The notes under the pieces: model-generated
The model's database searches: none
What the model was told of the DNA's origin: nothing
Seen by the model: the letters and a program-made list of their open reading frames with translations, nothing else
NCBI RefSeq assembly: GCF_000504305.1
Contig: NZ_KI632512.1
Coordinates: 342,388 to 406,387 of the forward strand
DNA: 64,000 bases
Origin: Nitratidesulfovibrio termitidis HI1
Lineage (GTDB): Bacteria; Desulfobacterota; Desulfovibrionia; Desulfovibrionales; Desulfovibrionaceae
Direction of reading: 5' to 3'
Shown here: piece after piece, positions 7,328 to 16,746 of the stretch
Numbering within the stretch: position 1 is the stretch's first letter
How the letters are laid out: every line of letters starts with the position of its first letter
Made by a program: the position numbers and the translations under genes

Positions 7328-10153
7328 TTACTCGGCGCCGCCGGTGCGCAGCACCGTGGTGCAGCGGGCGCAGGCGCCGGGGAAGTCGGGGTCGGCACCC
7401 AGTTCCTCGTGGTAGATCCAGCAGCGTTCGCACTTGGCGCCGGGGGCCTTGGCCACGCCGATGCGCAGGCCCTTGACTTCTTCGGAGGCAAAGGCGTCGT
7501 GCGGCGCGTCTTCCAGCGGGGCGATGTTCAGCTTGGAGACGATGAACACCGCGCGCAGGTCGGTGCCGGCGGCGCGCAGCAGGGTGGCCAGCTTGTGGTC
7601 GGCGTACAGGGTGACGTGGGTGTCCAGCGAATGGCCCACCGTGCCTGCCTTGCGTAGCGGCTCGATGGCCTTGGTCACCTCGGAACGCACGGCCAGCACC
7701 GCCTCCCACCGTTCGCTCTCGTCGGAGCTGACGTTGTACAGCGGCGTATCGGACCCGCGCAGGGCGAATACCGTGGGCACGGCGGGGCGCAGCGCCTCGG
7801 GGATGTGCCGGAACACTTCCTCCGCCGTGAAGCTGAGCACCGGGGCCATGTCGCGCACCAGCACCAGCAGGATGTGCAGGAGCGCCGTCTGGGCGGAGCG
7901 GCGTTCCGGGCTGTCCTTGGCCGAGGCGTACAGGCGGTCCTTCAGCACGTCGAGGTAGAAGGCGCTGAGGTCGGTCACGCACAGGTTGTGCAGGGTGTGG
8001 AACACCTTGTGGAATTCGAACTCGGAATACGCCTCCTGGATGCGGGCGTGGGCATCGGTCATGATGTCCAGGGCATAGCGGTCCAGCGGGTCCATGACCG
8101 AGAACGGCACGATTTCCTCGGGCGTCAGGTCGTCGATGTTGCCGAGCAGATAGCGGCAGGTGTTGCGGATGCGCCGGTAGGCGTCCACCAGTCGGCTGAG
8201 GATTTCATCCGAGATGCGGATGTCTTCGCGGTAATCGACGGAGGCCACCCACAGGCGCAGGATTTCCGCGCCGAACTTGTCGATGATCTCCTGCGGGGCG
8301 ACGACGTTGCCGATGGACTTGGACATCTTGCGGCCTTCACCGTCCACCACGTAGCCGTGGGTGAGCACGGCGCGGTAGGGCGGCACGCCGCGGGTGCCCA
8401 TGGAGGCCAGCAGGGAACTGTGGAACCAGCCGCGATGCTGGTCCGAGCCTTCCAGGTACAGGTCCGCCGGGAACGCGGTGTCGCCGCGCTGTTCCAGCAC
8501 GGCGGAGAAGCTGGTGCCCGAATCGAACCACACGTCCAGGATGTCGGTTTCCTTCTTCCAGTGGTTGCCGCCGCAGTGCGGGCAGGCCAGACCGGCGGGC
8601 ACGATGTCTTCCAGCGGCGTTTCGTACCAGTAGTCGCAGCCGGTGGGGTGCTTGGCGAAGCGCTCGGCAATGTCGCGCATCCAGGCGGCGTCGTTCCACG
8701 CTTCGCCGCAGCCTTCGCAGAGCAGGGCGATGATGGGCACGCCCCAGGTGCGCTGGCGCGAGATGCACCAGTCGGGGCGGAATTCGATCATGTTGTGGAT
8801 GCGTTCCTCGCCCCAGGCGGGAATCCAGCGCACGTCGTTGCGGATGGCCGACAGCGCGCGGGCGCGCAGGTCGTTCTTTTCCATGGCGATGAACCACTGG
8901 GTGGTGGCCCGGAAGATGACCGGCTTCTTGCAGCGCCAGCAGTGCGGGTAGCTGTGCGATATCTTGCGTTCAGCCAGCAGGTGGCCCACTTCGCGCAGCT
9001 TTTCGATGACCTTGGGGTTGGCCTCGAACACGTTCAGCCCGGCAAAGAAGGGCACGGAATCAAGGAAGCGGCCTTCGTCGTTCAGCGGCGACAGGATTTC
9101 CAGCCCGTAGCGCAGGCCGGTCTCGTAGTCCTCCCGGCCATGGCCGGGAGCGGTGTGCACGCAGCCGGTGCCGGAATCGAGCACCACGTAGTCGGCCAGC
9201 ACCACCGGCGAGGGGCGGTCGTAGAAGGGGTGCGCGGCGGCCAGGCCTTCCAGCTTGGCGCCGGGCACGGTGGCCACGATTTCGTAGCTTTCCCAGCCGA
9301 AGGTCTTGGCGCTGCTTTCCACCAGCGCGGCGGCCAGCACGTAGTGCGCGCCGTCGTGGCGGACCACGGCGTAGTCATGGTCGGGGTGCACGGCCACGGC
9401 CATGTTGTCGGGCAGGGTCCAGGGAGTGGTGGTCCAGATGACGATGTAGGCACTGGCAGCGTCCGCCGCGGACAGGCCCAGCACTTCTGCCGCCTTGGCG
9501 TCGCGCAGGGGAAAGCGCACGAAGACGGAGGGCGAGGTGTGATCGTAGTATTCCACCTCGGCCTCGGCCAGGGCGGTCTGGCACGAGCAGCACCAGTAGA
9601 TGGGCTTCTTGCTGCGCACCACGTTGCCCGCGGCCACGAAGTTGCCGAGCTCGCGTGCGGTGGCGGATTCGTAGGCCGGGTCCATGGTCATATAGGGCTT
9701 GTCCCAGGCGCCCAGCACGCCAAGCCGCCTGAATTCCTTGCGCTGGATGTCCAGGTACTTTTCCGCGTACTGGCGGCAGCGCTTGCGCACCACGTGGGCG
9801 GGCAGTTCCTTTTTCTTTTCGCCCAGTTCCTGTTCCACCTTGTGTTCGATGGGCAGGCCGTGACAGTCCCAGCCGGGCACGTAGCGGGCGGCGTAGCCCT
9901 GCATGTTGCGCGACTTGACCACCATGTCCTTCAGGATCTTGTTCAGCGCCGTCCCCAGATGAATGTGCCCGTTGGCGTAGGGGGGGCCGTCGTGCAGGAC
10001 GTACTGGCCCTTCTGGCCGGAGGCCTGCGCCATGGCGGCGTAGGCGTCGATGCCTTCCCAGAACTTGAGCATTTCCGGCTCGCGCTGGGTGAGGTTGGCC
10101 TTCATGGGAAATTTGGTGTCGGGCAGATGCAGGGTCTTCTTGTAGTCGCTCAT
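7328..10153 (-). CDS. ileS: Isoleucyl-tRNA synthetase
   Basis: 941 aa class I aminoacyl-tRNA synthetase. The HIGH-type motif occurs as GHIHLG near residue 65, KMSKS follows the editing domain, and a C-terminal zinc finger is formed by CERC and CARC. Length and domain order are those of the bacterial (type 1) enzyme. The start is the ATG of MSDYKKT, preceded by AGGAG. The 120-nt gap before lspA begins with degenerate repeats of GCTGTCGC type next to the ileS stop. Confidence 0.97.
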   Translation of the reverse strand: MSDYKKTLHLPDTKFPMKANLTQREPEMLKFWEGIDAYAAMAQASGQKGQYVLHDGPPYANGHIHLGTALNKILKDMVVKSRNMQGYAARYVPGWDCHGLPIEHKVEQELGEKKKELPAHVVRKRCRQYAEKYLDIQRKEFRRLGVLGAWDKPYMTMDPAYESATARELGNFVAAGNVVRSKKPIYWCCSCQTALAEAEVEYYDHTSPSVFVRFPLRDAKAAEVLGLSAADAASAYIVIWTTTPWTLPDNMAVAVHPDHDYAVVRHDGAHYVLAAALVESSAKTFGWESYEIVATVPGAKLEGLAAAHPFYDRPSPVVLADYVVLDSGTGCVHTAPGHGREDYETGLRYGLEILSPLNDEGRFLDSVPFFAGLNVFEANPKVIEKLREVGHLLAERKISHSYPHCWRCKKPVIFRATTQWFIAMEKNDLRARALSAIRNDVRWIPAWGEERIHNMIEFRPDWCISRQRTWGVPIIALLCEGCGEAWNDAAWMRDIAERFAKHPTGCDYWYETPLEDIVPAGLACPHCGGNHWKKETDILDVWFDSGTSFSAVLEQRGDTAFPADLYLEGSDQHRGWFHSSLLASMGTRGVPPYRAVLTHGYVVDGEGRKMSKSIGNVVAPQEIIDKFGAEILRLWVASVDYREDIRISDEILSRLVDAYRRIRNTCRYLLGNIDDLTPEEIVPFSVMDPLDRYALDIMTDAHARIQEAYSEFEFHKVFHTLHNLCVTDLSAFYLDVLKDRLYASAKDSPERRSAQTALLHILLVLVRDMAPVLSFTAEEVFRHIPEALRPAVPTVFALRGSDTPLYNVSSDESERWEAVLAVRSEVTKAIEPLRKAGTVGHSLDTHVTLYADHKLATLLRAAGTDLRAVFIVSKLNIAPLEDAPHDAFASEEVKGLRIGVAKAPGAKCERCWIYHEELGADPDFPGACARCTTVLRTGGAE

Positions 10154-10463
10154 GGACGTGCTGCTCCTGGGAGGTGTCGGCATGCCGGAAGGTCCGGCCG
10201 GCGGCGCATGGCCGCGCCCGGCGGGGGTGACGGCGCGCGTGGCGCGCATCGCCGGGTGATGCAAAACGATGTAATTGGTTCAAGAAGGTGCGGAAGTCAA
10301 GCCGCGCGCGGCCCGCGTGGACATTGGGACGGCGGGCGCAGGGGAGCGGCGTGCGCGGGACGGGGGCATGGGATGGTTGCCGTAACCGGAGAAGAAAGCC
10401 TGGCGCTGTGGACGGAAGGGGAGCGAGATTCGCCTGACGGGAGAAATCTGAATGGGAGTGGCT

Positions 10464-10534
10464 GCCCGACGTATTTGCCCGACGTATTTGGCTGACGTAT
10501 TGGACCTGACGTATTGGACCTGACGTATTGGGCC
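10464..10534. repeat. 12-14-nt tandem repeat (TGACGTATT core)
   Basis: Five tandem copies built around CGACGTATTTG/TGACGTATTGG, in the 434-nt gap between ileS and the esterase gene, about 55 nt past the esterase stop. The rest of the gap shows no gene and no convincing promoter for ileS. Confidence 0.85.
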
Positions 10535-10587
10535 GGGCGCGTCAGAACGGGCGTGTCGCCTGACTGATCCGGCGTGTTGCGCCCCCG

Positions 10588-11253
10588 TTACTTTCCGTTG
10601 GTCCCCGCCCTGCCGATCATGTCCAGCACGTACGGCAGGGCCTCGCGGGCCATGCGCTCCGCCCCGGCTGCGTTGGGGTGCAGGCCGTCCCACAGTGTCA
10701 GTTCCGGCATGCCCCAGATGCCGTCCAGCACGTAGGGCCACAGGGGCACGCCGAACCGCGCGGCCAGGCGTGGAAACAGGGCGTCATATGCTTCGGCGTA
10801 GTCCGGATCGTCCGCGAATTCGGCCTTGAACCCGGCCAGCAGGGCGGGCACGCGCCGTTCGGCCAGCAGGGCAAGAATGGCGGCCAGATTTTCTTCCATG
10901 TCCTCGGGGTCCAGCCCCATGAATCCGTCATTGGCCCCCAGTTCGACGATGGCGAAGCAGCGCGCAGGAAGTGTCTCGTCGTTTTTGGTGGTGTGGGGTG
11001 CGGCGTCGGCTTTGGCATCAGCGTTGCCGAAGCCGGGGGTGCGGGTCAGCCATGCGCGCAGGCGGCGCAGGCCGCCCGCCGTGGTGTCGCCCGATAGCCC
11101 AAGGTTGATTACCGTTCCGTCGATGGCGGGCGCGCAGGGGCCACCCGCGCGCAGCAGCCGTTCCAGCGCGGCGGGAAAGGCGGCGTCCGGCTCCAGGCCG
11201 TAGCCTTCGGTCAGGCTGTCGCCAAGGGCAAGGATGGTAAGGGGCTGGGGCAT
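10588..11253 (-). CDS. SGNH/GDSL esterase, TesA-like
   Basis: 221 aa. Block I GDSLT with the nucleophile Ser lies at residues 11-15, GAND gives the oxyanion-hole Asn, and DGLHP gives the catalytic Asp/His near the C-terminus. This is the layout of arylesterase/lysophospholipase TesA. There is no signal peptide from the chosen start (MPQPLTI), so it may be cytoplasmic, unlike E. coli TesA. Residues about 80-100 are a polar insertion not needed by the fold. It follows the hypC gene on the same strand but is separated by a strong hairpin, so it is probably its own unit. Confidence 0.85.
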   Translation of the reverse strand: MPQPLTILALGDSLTEGYGLEPDAAFPAALERLLRAGGPCAPAIDGTVINLGLSGDTTAGGLRRLRAWLTRTPGFGNADAKADAAPHTTKNDETLPARCFAIVELGANDGFMGLDPEDMEENLAAILALLAERRVPALLAGFKAEFADDPDYAEAYDALFPRLAARFGVPLWPYVLDGIWGMPELTLWDGLHPNAAGAERMAREALPYVLDMIGRAGTNGK

Positions 11254-11310
11254 GGTGGCCTCCGGGGCGTCCCTGCCTGAGGGAAGGGGAACTGGCCGGG
11301 AAAAGGGAAG

Positions 11311-11346
11311 GGGGAAGAACGTGCGCCGGGCGCGGCGTTCTTCCCC
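11311..11346 (-). terminator. Hairpin terminator downstream of hypC
   Basis: A perfect 11-bp stem (GGGGAAGAACG / CGTTCTTCCCC) with a 14-nt loop. On the minus strand it is followed by a pyrimidine tract CTTCCCTTTTCCC. It would close the hydrogenase maturation transcript before the esterase gene. Confidence 0.65.
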
Positions 11347-11396
11347 GTAATTTGGTGTGGCCCGGACCGGGGCGCGAATTGCGAAGCCCGGAATTC

Positions 11397-11648
11397 CTAG
11401 AACCCGGCGGGCTGGCCTTCCATGGCCTCGGACATTTCGCGCAGCAGCCGCAGGGTTTCCTCCGCCTCGGCCTTGTCCAGCACGCGCAGGGCGAACCCGG
11501 CGTGCACGATGACATATTCGCCAATGGCGGGGCGTTCGGGCAGCAGCATGGCCGAGACGCTGAGGTAGGTTTCGCTCTTGCCCACACGACACTTGGCCAT
11601 GCCGGCTTCATTGATTTCCACGATCTCGGCGGGAATGGCGAGGCACAT
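11397..11648 (-). CDS. hypC: HypC/HupF hydrogenase assembly chaperone
   Basis: 83 aa. It begins MCLAIP; in HypC the N-terminal Cys (after Met removal) binds the Fe(CN)2CO unit and the large-subunit precursor. HypC with HypD assembles the [NiFe] cofactor. It lies 49 nt after the maturation protease gene at the end of the hydrogenase cluster. The other hyp genes are not in this window. Confidence 0.92.
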   Translation of the reverse strand: MCLAIPAEIVEINEAGMAKCRVGKSETYLSVSAMLLPERPAIGEYVIVHAGFALRVLDKAEAEETLRLLREMSEAMEGQPAGF

Positions 11649-11697
11649 CGGGTCTGCTCCGTCGGGTTGGTCAGCCTGACTGGTTCAGGCGGATTGT

Positions 11698-12198
11698 TCA
11701 GGCCGTGGCGATTGCCGGGGTGCAGTCGCCGCCCGCGCGGCGTACCTCGGCGACCACGGCGTCGCACAGCAGGGGCAGGCGCTGGCCCGCCACGGGGGAA
11801 AGTTCGGTGCCCAGCGACTGGTAGTCGTGCGGCTCCATGCCGATGATCACCGCCTCTGGCCGTTTGCCCACCAGTTCGCAGAAGATCAGGGTATCCACGA
11901 GGTCGGTCTGGTGCATGGAGTCGTTGAAGCCGAGGCTCTTGCGCAGGTCTTCGCCGGTCAGGCGGTAGATGGCGCCGGGTTCGTCCCCCGCGAGCACGGC
12001 GTCCACCACGATCAGGTGGTCGCACTCCATGATGGCGTCCATGAGCCGCATGCCAAGGGTGCCGCCGTCCATGACGGAGACGTTGTCGCTGAAGGCATGG
12101 GCCTTTTGCAGCGCCTCCACGGCGCGCACGCCGATGCCTTCGTCGGTGTACAGGATGTTGCCCACGCCAAGGACGAGGATGTTGGGGCGATTGCTCAT
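11698..12198 (-). CDS. Hydrogenase maturation protease for HynA
   Basis: 166 aa HyaD/HybD/HupD-family endopeptidase. It removes the C-terminal peptide of the hydrogenase large subunit after nickel insertion. The GVGNILYTDEG loop supplies the first Ni ligand (Glu/Asp), the VVDAVLA segment the second Asp, and GMEPHDYQ the His. It lies downstream of hynA, so HynA is its likely substrate, while a paralogue follows hysA. Similar genes in Desulfovibrio have been called hynC or hupD. The start at MSNRPN has no strong Shine-Dalgarno. Confidence 0.88.
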   Translation of the reverse strand: MSNRPNILVLGVGNILYTDEGIGVRAVEALQKAHAFSDNVSVMDGGTLGMRLMDAIMECDHLIVVDAVLAGDEPGAIYRLTGEDLRKSLGFNDSMHQTDLVDTLIFCELVGKRPEAVIIGMEPHDYQSLGTELSPVAGQRLPLLCDAVVAEVRRAGGDCTPAIATA

Positions 12199-12450
12199 GT
12201 GGGGTGTACTATAGGGTTGGAAAAGGCCCGGCGCAAGGCCGTACACTCGATCCGGCGGCGATGCGCCGGTTTGTGAGGTTGCGCTGGCTATCCGCGTGGG
12301 CGCTGATCCGGTTGGTAGAAGACGAAAACCGCTTGTGTCCGGCGCGGGCACGCCGCGCAGCCTCGCGGTTTTCGGGGCCGTGGGGGGGCAGACCTGGCGC
12401 AGTCAGGGCCGCGGTCGTGCAGGTTCCGCCGATAGTCCGCCGATAGTCCG

Positions 12451-12523
12451 AGGGCCCGGCACAAGGCCGGGCCCTTCGGTCATTACATTGTTCCGAGTCC
12501 CGTCTGCCGGGGCAGACGGGACT
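12451..12523 (-). terminator. Two consecutive hairpins after hynA
   Basis: The first hairpin, 10 nt past the hynA stop, has a perfect 13-bp stem (AGTCCCGTCTGCC arm, 2-nt gap). The second has a perfect 10-bp stem (AGGGCCCGGC arm). Neither has a long T tract. They may attenuate transcription into the protease/hypC genes or stabilise the hynBA mRNA 3' end. The remainder of this 334-nt gap up to the protease start holds no gene. Confidence 0.6.
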
Positions 12524-12532
12524 GCGGACTGC

Positions 12533-14236
12533 TTACAGGATGCGGAACTTGTGCACTTCGTTGGTGTGCCCGTCGATGACGTGCACGCCGCAGGCGATGC
12601 ACGGGTCGAACGAGTGCACCGTGCGCAGGATTTCCACCGGGCGCTTGGCATCGGCCACCGGGGTGCCGATGAGCGATTCTTCGACCGGGGCCATCTTGTT
12701 CTTGCCGCAACGGGGGCCAAGGCTCCAGGTGGAAGGCACGACCAGCTGGAAGTTGCCGATCTTGCCGTCCTCGATGCGGATCCAGTGCGACAGGCCGCCG
12801 CGCGGCGCGGTGACGAAGCCCACGCCTTCGGCCTGCTTGGGCATTTCCCACGGAGCGCAGATGACGTTGTCGCCCTTGGCGATGTTGTCCTTGTACTCCT
12901 GCAGCATCACGCCCACGTATTCGGCGATGACCGCGGTTTCGATGCCGCGCGCAGCCGTACGGCCCAGGGTGGAGAACAGGGCTTCGGGGCCCACGCCCAG
13001 CTTGGCCAGCACGGCATCGGTCACGGCCTTCACCTTGGGATGCCCCTGCGAGTAGGCCACCAGCACCTGGGCCAGCGGACCGGTTTCCATGGGCTCGCCC
13101 ATGTAGCGGGGGGCCTTCATCCACGAGTAGCGGTCGTCGCCGTGCAGGTCGGTGTACTTGGGCTGGGTCTGGCCCTTCCACGGATGGCGGGCTTCCGCGC
13201 CTTCGTACCAGCTGTGGCGCACGTGTTCTTCGATCTGCATCTTGTCGAACGGCTTCACGTTCTTGAAGTCGCGCTTGAAGACCACGCCCGGCTTGAAGTA
13301 CCGGCTGTTCAGGTCGTACTCGTCCTTCGGGAATTCGCCGAAGGTGAGGAAGTTGGTGGTGCCGCCATACTGCGACCAGTCCTTGTAGGCCGCGGCAACC
13401 ACCAGCAGGTCGGGGATGTACACTTCATCCACGAACGCCTTGGTTTCCTTCCACAGCGCTTCGAATTCGGCGATGCGCTTGGGAGTCAGGGCGTCGTAGC
13501 AGGTCACGCCGCCCACCACGGTGAACTGGGTGTGCGGGTTCTTGGCGCCGAAAACGGCCATGGCGCGCGCGGCCTTCACCTGCAGGCGCAGGGCCTCCAG
13601 GTAGTGGGCGGTGGCGATGAGGTTGGTTTCCGGGTCCAGGTAGTAGGCGGGGTGGCCGCCCAGGAAGTAGGCGTTGGTGAACGGGCCGAGCTGCCCGCTG
13701 TCCACGAAGGTCTTCAGCTTGTCCTGCACCGCCTTCAGGTCCGCCGCCGTGGTCTTGCGGGGCGAGATGGACGAGGCGACCTTGGCGGCCTTGGCCGGGT
13801 CGGCCTTCAGCGCGGCGGTCACGTCCACGAAGTCCAGGGCGTGCAGATGATAGAAGTGCACGATGTGGTCGTGCAGGTACTGCGCGCCCAGCACCAGGTT
13901 GCGGATGTAGGTGGCGTTCTTGGGAATGTGCACGCCCACGGCGTTGTCCACGCAGCGGGTGGAGGCCAGCGCGTGGGTATAGGTGCACACGCCGCAGGTG
14001 CGCTGGGTGAAGTGCTGGGCGTCGCGGGGGTCGCGGCCCTTCAGGATGATTTCAAGGCCCCGGAACAGCGTGGAACTGCTGTAGGCGTTCTTGACCTTGC
14101 CGTTCTCCACTTCCACCTCGATGCGCAGGTGGCCTTCGATGCGGGTAACGGGGTCGACGACAATGGGACCGCTATAGGAGCTCTTGGGCGTGACGGGGAT
14201 GCCGCCCGGAGCATTCTGGGCTCTGCAGCCGCTCAT
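12533..14236 (-). CDS. hynA: Periplasmic [NiFe] hydrogenase large subunit
   Basis: 567 aa. Catalytic subunit carrying the Ni-Fe(CN)2CO site and oxidising or producing H2 in the periplasm. The N-terminal Ni ligands lie in RTCGVC and the C-terminal pair in DPCIACGVH. Cleavage after that His would release the last 15 residues. It has no signal peptide and would be carried across with the Tat signal of HynB. The N-terminus is MSGC, the same first four residues as HysA of the neighbouring [NiFeSe] enzyme. It starts 57 nt after hynB ends, and the sequence is close to the D. vulgaris Miyazaki F enzyme as I remember it. Confidence 0.97.
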   Translation of the reverse strand: MSGCRAQNAPGGIPVTPKSSYSGPIVVDPVTRIEGHLRIEVEVENGKVKNAYSSSTLFRGLEIILKGRDPRDAQHFTQRTCGVCTYTHALASTRCVDNAVGVHIPKNATYIRNLVLGAQYLHDHIVHFYHLHALDFVDVTAALKADPAKAAKVASSISPRKTTAADLKAVQDKLKTFVDSGQLGPFTNAYFLGGHPAYYLDPETNLIATAHYLEALRLQVKAARAMAVFGAKNPHTQFTVVGGVTCYDALTPKRIAEFEALWKETKAFVDEVYIPDLLVVAAAYKDWSQYGGTTNFLTFGEFPKDEYDLNSRYFKPGVVFKRDFKNVKPFDKMQIEEHVRHSWYEGAEARHPWKGQTQPKYTDLHGDDRYSWMKAPRYMGEPMETGPLAQVLVAYSQGHPKVKAVTDAVLAKLGVGPEALFSTLGRTAARGIETAVIAEYVGVMLQEYKDNIAKGDNVICAPWEMPKQAEGVGFVTAPRGGLSHWIRIEDGKIGNFQLVVPSTWSLGPRCGKNKMAPVEESLIGTPVADAKRPVEILRTVHSFDPCIACGVHVIDGHTNEVHKFRIL

Positions 14237-14293
14237 GGTTTCCTCCTTGGCTGTTGCCTATGGGGTGTTGGGTGACCTTGCGCGTGCGCGTGA

Positions 14294-15247
14294 TCAGTTC
14301 TGGTAGAACGGGGTCATGGCGTCCCAGAAATCGGGTTCGCTGCACCCGATGCAGGGGTGCCCCGCGTCCACGGGCCAGTTGGTCTGGTTGAACTTGATCT
14401 TCGGGCAGTTGTTCATGGTCACCGGACCCTTGCAGCCCAGCTCGTAGAGGCACCAGCCCTTGCGGGCTTCTTCCGATTCGAACGACGGGGCGAATTCGCC
14501 CGCGTCGAAGTGCGGCAGGCGGGGGCACTGTTCGTGCACGGTCTGGCCGAAGAACATGGTGGGCCGGTTCAGGCTGTCCAGTTCGGGCACGGCCTTGTTC
14601 TTCAGGTAGTACACGATGGTGCCGACCAGGTTGTACGGGTTCGGCGGGCAGCCGGAGATGTTGATGGCGTTGACGCCGAGGTGCTTCAGCGCATCGTTGA
14701 CGCCCTTGGCCCCGGTGGGGTTGGGCTTGGCCGCCTGCACGCCGCCGAAGGTGGCGCAGGTGCCGTACGAGATGACGGCCTGGGCCTTGGGCAGGATGCG
14801 GCTGCAGATATCCAGCATGGTGTGGTTGGCCACCTTGCCGTAGATGCCGTTGGCAGCCGTGGGAATGCCGCCTTCCACCACGGCGATGAAGCCGTGCGGG
14901 CTGTTGACGGCCTGTTCCAGGGCGGCTTCTGCCGCTTCGCCCGCGGCGGCCATGATGGTTTCATGGTAGTCGAGGGACAGCGTGTCCAGAATCAGGGTGT
15001 CGATGTAGGGTTCGAACGCGCGCAGCACCGATTCGGAACAGCCGGTGCATTCGGCGTTGTGCAGGTAGACCACGGACGGACGCCGGGGACCCATGAGCGC
15101 GCGGGCAACTTCCGGCGCGAACGCGGGGCCCATGCCCATGGTCACGGCGATGGCCGTACAGAACTTGAGGAAGTCGCGTCGAGACACGCCGCGTTCCGCA
15201 AGCCTTTCCTCCACGCCCTCCTTGCCGAGACCGATCGAGATTTTCAT
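14294..15247 (-). CDS. hynB: Periplasmic [NiFe] hydrogenase small subunit
   Basis: 317 aa. It has a Tat signal (SRRDFLKF at residues 22-29, hydrophobic stretch, processing near ARA at about residue 50). The mature part begins with the CTGC motif binding the proximal cluster. The C-terminal Cys/His residues ([28 protein letters not shown]) bind the distal 4Fe-4S and medial 3Fe-4S clusters. It passes electrons to type I cytochrome c3 in sulfate reducers. The start at MKISIG follows a strong AGGAGG. A 673-nt leader/intergenic region upstream carries regulatory repeats. Confidence 0.97.
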   Translation of the reverse strand: MKISIGLGKEGVEERLAERGVSRRDFLKFCTAIAVTMGMGPAFAPEVARALMGPRRPSVVYLHNAECTGCSESVLRAFEPYIDTLILDTLSLDYHETIMAAAGEAAEAALEQAVNSPHGFIAVVEGGIPTAANGIYGKVANHTMLDICSRILPKAQAVISYGTCATFGGVQAAKPNPTGAKGVNDALKHLGVNAINISGCPPNPYNLVGTIVYYLKNKAVPELDSLNRPTMFFGQTVHEQCPRLPHFDAGEFAPSFESEEARKGWCLYELGCKGPVTMNNCPKIKFNQTNWPVDAGHPCIGCSEPDFWDAMTPFYQN

Positions 15248-15410
15248 CCCTGCCTCCTTCGGCACGGCGTATCACCGTGCCTGCCCGCCGCCAGCGGCGC
15301 GGCGGGGTAAGGGTCGTACTGGTGCGAAAGGCCCCCCGGATGCGGGCGCTTCTGCGTGCATCCGTTTCCCGCGGCGACCTGTCCGCACGTTTGGCGGGAA
15401 CGTACAACAC

Positions 15411-15429
15411 ATTGAAACGTTATTCCAAT
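15411..15429. promoter_or_regulatory. Weak inverted repeat in the hynBA leader
   Basis: ATTGAAACGTTATTCCAAT is an imperfect palindrome (ATTG.AA arms), about 165 nt upstream of hynB in an AT-rich patch. It could be an operator or chance. Confidence 0.25.
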
Positions 15430-15620
15430 TGAAAATGCCGATGCGGCACACATTTCTGCATCGCGGAAGGGAATGGATGCGTACAATGCCAAGCGTGGAG
15501 CGGCTGGATGTGTGTTGCGGTCATGCAGTGAGGGAGAGGATTGCTGTCGCGGTATATTGTTTGTGCGTTCAACTTTTAGTGATGAATGCAGTTATGGGGT
15601 GTGTCGTTGCAATATAAAAG

Positions 15621-15651
15621 ACGTGTCACGTTTTTATAAAACGTGGCACGT
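15621..15651. promoter_or_regulatory. Twin 11-bp palindromes, candidate hynBA operator
   Basis: ACGTGTCACGT and ACGTGGCACGT, each of form ACGTG-N-CACGT, start exactly 20 bp apart. They flank TTTTATAAA, which could be a -10 region for minus-strand transcription towards hynB, about 370 nt away. The spacing of two helical turns suggests cooperative binding by a dimeric regulator. The second copy also reads as TGGCACG-N4-TTGT, a sigma-54-like element on the plus strand, but no plus-strand gene follows. Confidence 0.5.
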
Positions 15652-15818
15652 TAATTGTTGTAATTTGAAAAACGTATGCGCGTGTTCAGGCAAGCCGTGC
15701 GTTCCGCGCCCCGTGAGAGGGCGGCGGCGTCTTCACCAAGGGTGGAGCCCCCCAGCCCCCTCAGTCCAGACCCGACCTCGACCCGCGTCTGGCCAGCCTG
15801 TCCCTGTCTGCCCTGTTT

Positions 15819-15877
15819 GGCCGAGCCTGGCCGAGTCTGGCCGAGTCTGGCCGATTCTGGCCGGGTCTGGCCGGTCT
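15819..15877. repeat. 10-nt tandem repeat (GGCCGAGTCT)
   Basis: About 5.5 copies with exact 10-nt period and one or two changes per copy, starting about 45 nt past the stop of the hysA-linked protease gene. It is non-coding. Confidence 0.85.
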
Positions 15878-15920
15878 TTTCCGAACCGGTCGATCCCATG
15901 CGCGGGCCAGCCCGGTGGTA

Positions 15921-16400
15921 TCAGCCTGCCTGTTCCATTTCCGCGATGATGGTGCGGATTTCTTCGCGCGCCACCTCCACAAAACGCGGAAAGGCGGCCT
16001 GCACCGGCTCGGAAAGACCGATGTTCCAGTTCAGGAAGTCGTGTGGCTCCATGCCGACGACCTGCATGCGCGGGCGCGGACCGCGCAGTTCGGCCATCTT
16101 CAGCGAGTCGATGAGATCCACGTCGTGGATGGACAGACGCTGCTTTTCGTTCTGGACAAGGTCGTCTTCCGACAGCCGGTAGACGGTGCCGGGGGTGCCC
16201 TTGGCATGTACGATGTCCAGCACCAGCAGGCGGTCGTACCCCTCGAACAGGTAGAAGATGTCCTGGGTGAAGGTGCCGCCGTCCATCAGGGTGACGTTCT
16301 GCGGCCAGGTTTCCTTCATCAGTTCTTCCACGGCAAAGACGCCGACGCCATCGTCGGTGAGCAGGGTATTGCCGATGCCGAGTACGAGCAACTTCTGCAT
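15921..16400 (-). CDS. hysD: Hydrogenase maturation protease for HysA
   Basis: 159 aa, paralogue of the protease after hynA. It has the GIGNTLLTDDG loop, the LDIVHA segment and the GMEPHDF motif, which provide the nickel-sensing Asp/His ligands of the HybD family. Its position directly downstream of hysA suggests it removes the last 15 residues of the selenocysteine-containing large subunit. The cleavage context would be DP-Sec-LGCAVH. The start is the ATG of MQKLLVLG. The symbol follows use in D. vulgaris and is inferred from position. Confidence 0.85.
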   Translation of the reverse strand: MQKLLVLGIGNTLLTDDGVGVFAVEELMKETWPQNVTLMDGGTFTQDIFYLFEGYDRLLVLDIVHAKGTPGTVYRLSEDDLVQNEKQRLSIHDVDLIDSLKMAELRGPRPRMQVVGMEPHDFLNWNIGLSEPVQAAFPRFVEVAREEIRTIIAEMEQAG

Positions 16401-16448
16401 GTGGGCTCCATGATTTCCGGTACGTAGGCGAAAAGTGTGCGTTCCGTC

Positions 16449-16540
16449 CGCCGCCGGACGCCGCCGGACGCCGCCCGGACGTCACCCGGACGTCACCCGG
16501 ACGTCACCCGGACATGGCGGACATGGCGGACATGGCGAAT
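16449..16540. repeat. Mixed 9-, 10- and 11-nt tandem repeats
   Basis: Two copies of GCCGCCGGAC, three of GTCACCCGGAC and three of ATGGCGGAC lie in succession, all sharing a CGGAC core. They fall in the 346-nt gap between hysA and its protease gene. Apart from this array and the hysA terminator the gap shows nothing. Confidence 0.85.
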
Positions 16541-16687
16541 GGGGCGGGGGTGGCGGGCGCAGCCGTCACGGCCACGGATGCCGCTTGCCTGTATCTGCCC
16601 GGTCCCCCCCTTGGGTGGACCTACCCTAGGGCGGCCCTGCGCGCCGCGCAAGCGCCCTCCAGACGGATTGCACGAAACGGAACGTCA

Positions 16688-16726
16688 GGAGGGGACCAGC
16701 CCGGCCCCGCCGGTCTGGCCCCCTCC
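16688..16726 (-). terminator. Hairpin terminator after hysA
   Basis: GGAGGGG and CCAG arms pair with CTGG and CCCCTCC (one unpaired base each side), about 20 nt past the true hysA stop. On the minus strand it is followed by TGACGTTCCGTTTCG. It may separate hysBA from the protease gene. Confidence 0.6.
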
Positions 16727-16746
16727 ACTGGTTCGGTATGCGGCGT

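Noticed and set aside
15644-15659. Sigma-54 promoter on the plus strand (TGGCACG-N4-TTGTT)
   Set aside because: Good match, but no plus-strand gene follows; it is better explained as part of the twin palindrome. Antisense RNA remains a remote possibility.
15473-15949. Cys-rich 158-codon frame on the plus strand in the hynB upstream region
   Set aside because: No ribosome site, odd composition, and it runs into the 10-nt repeats and the antisense of the protease gene.
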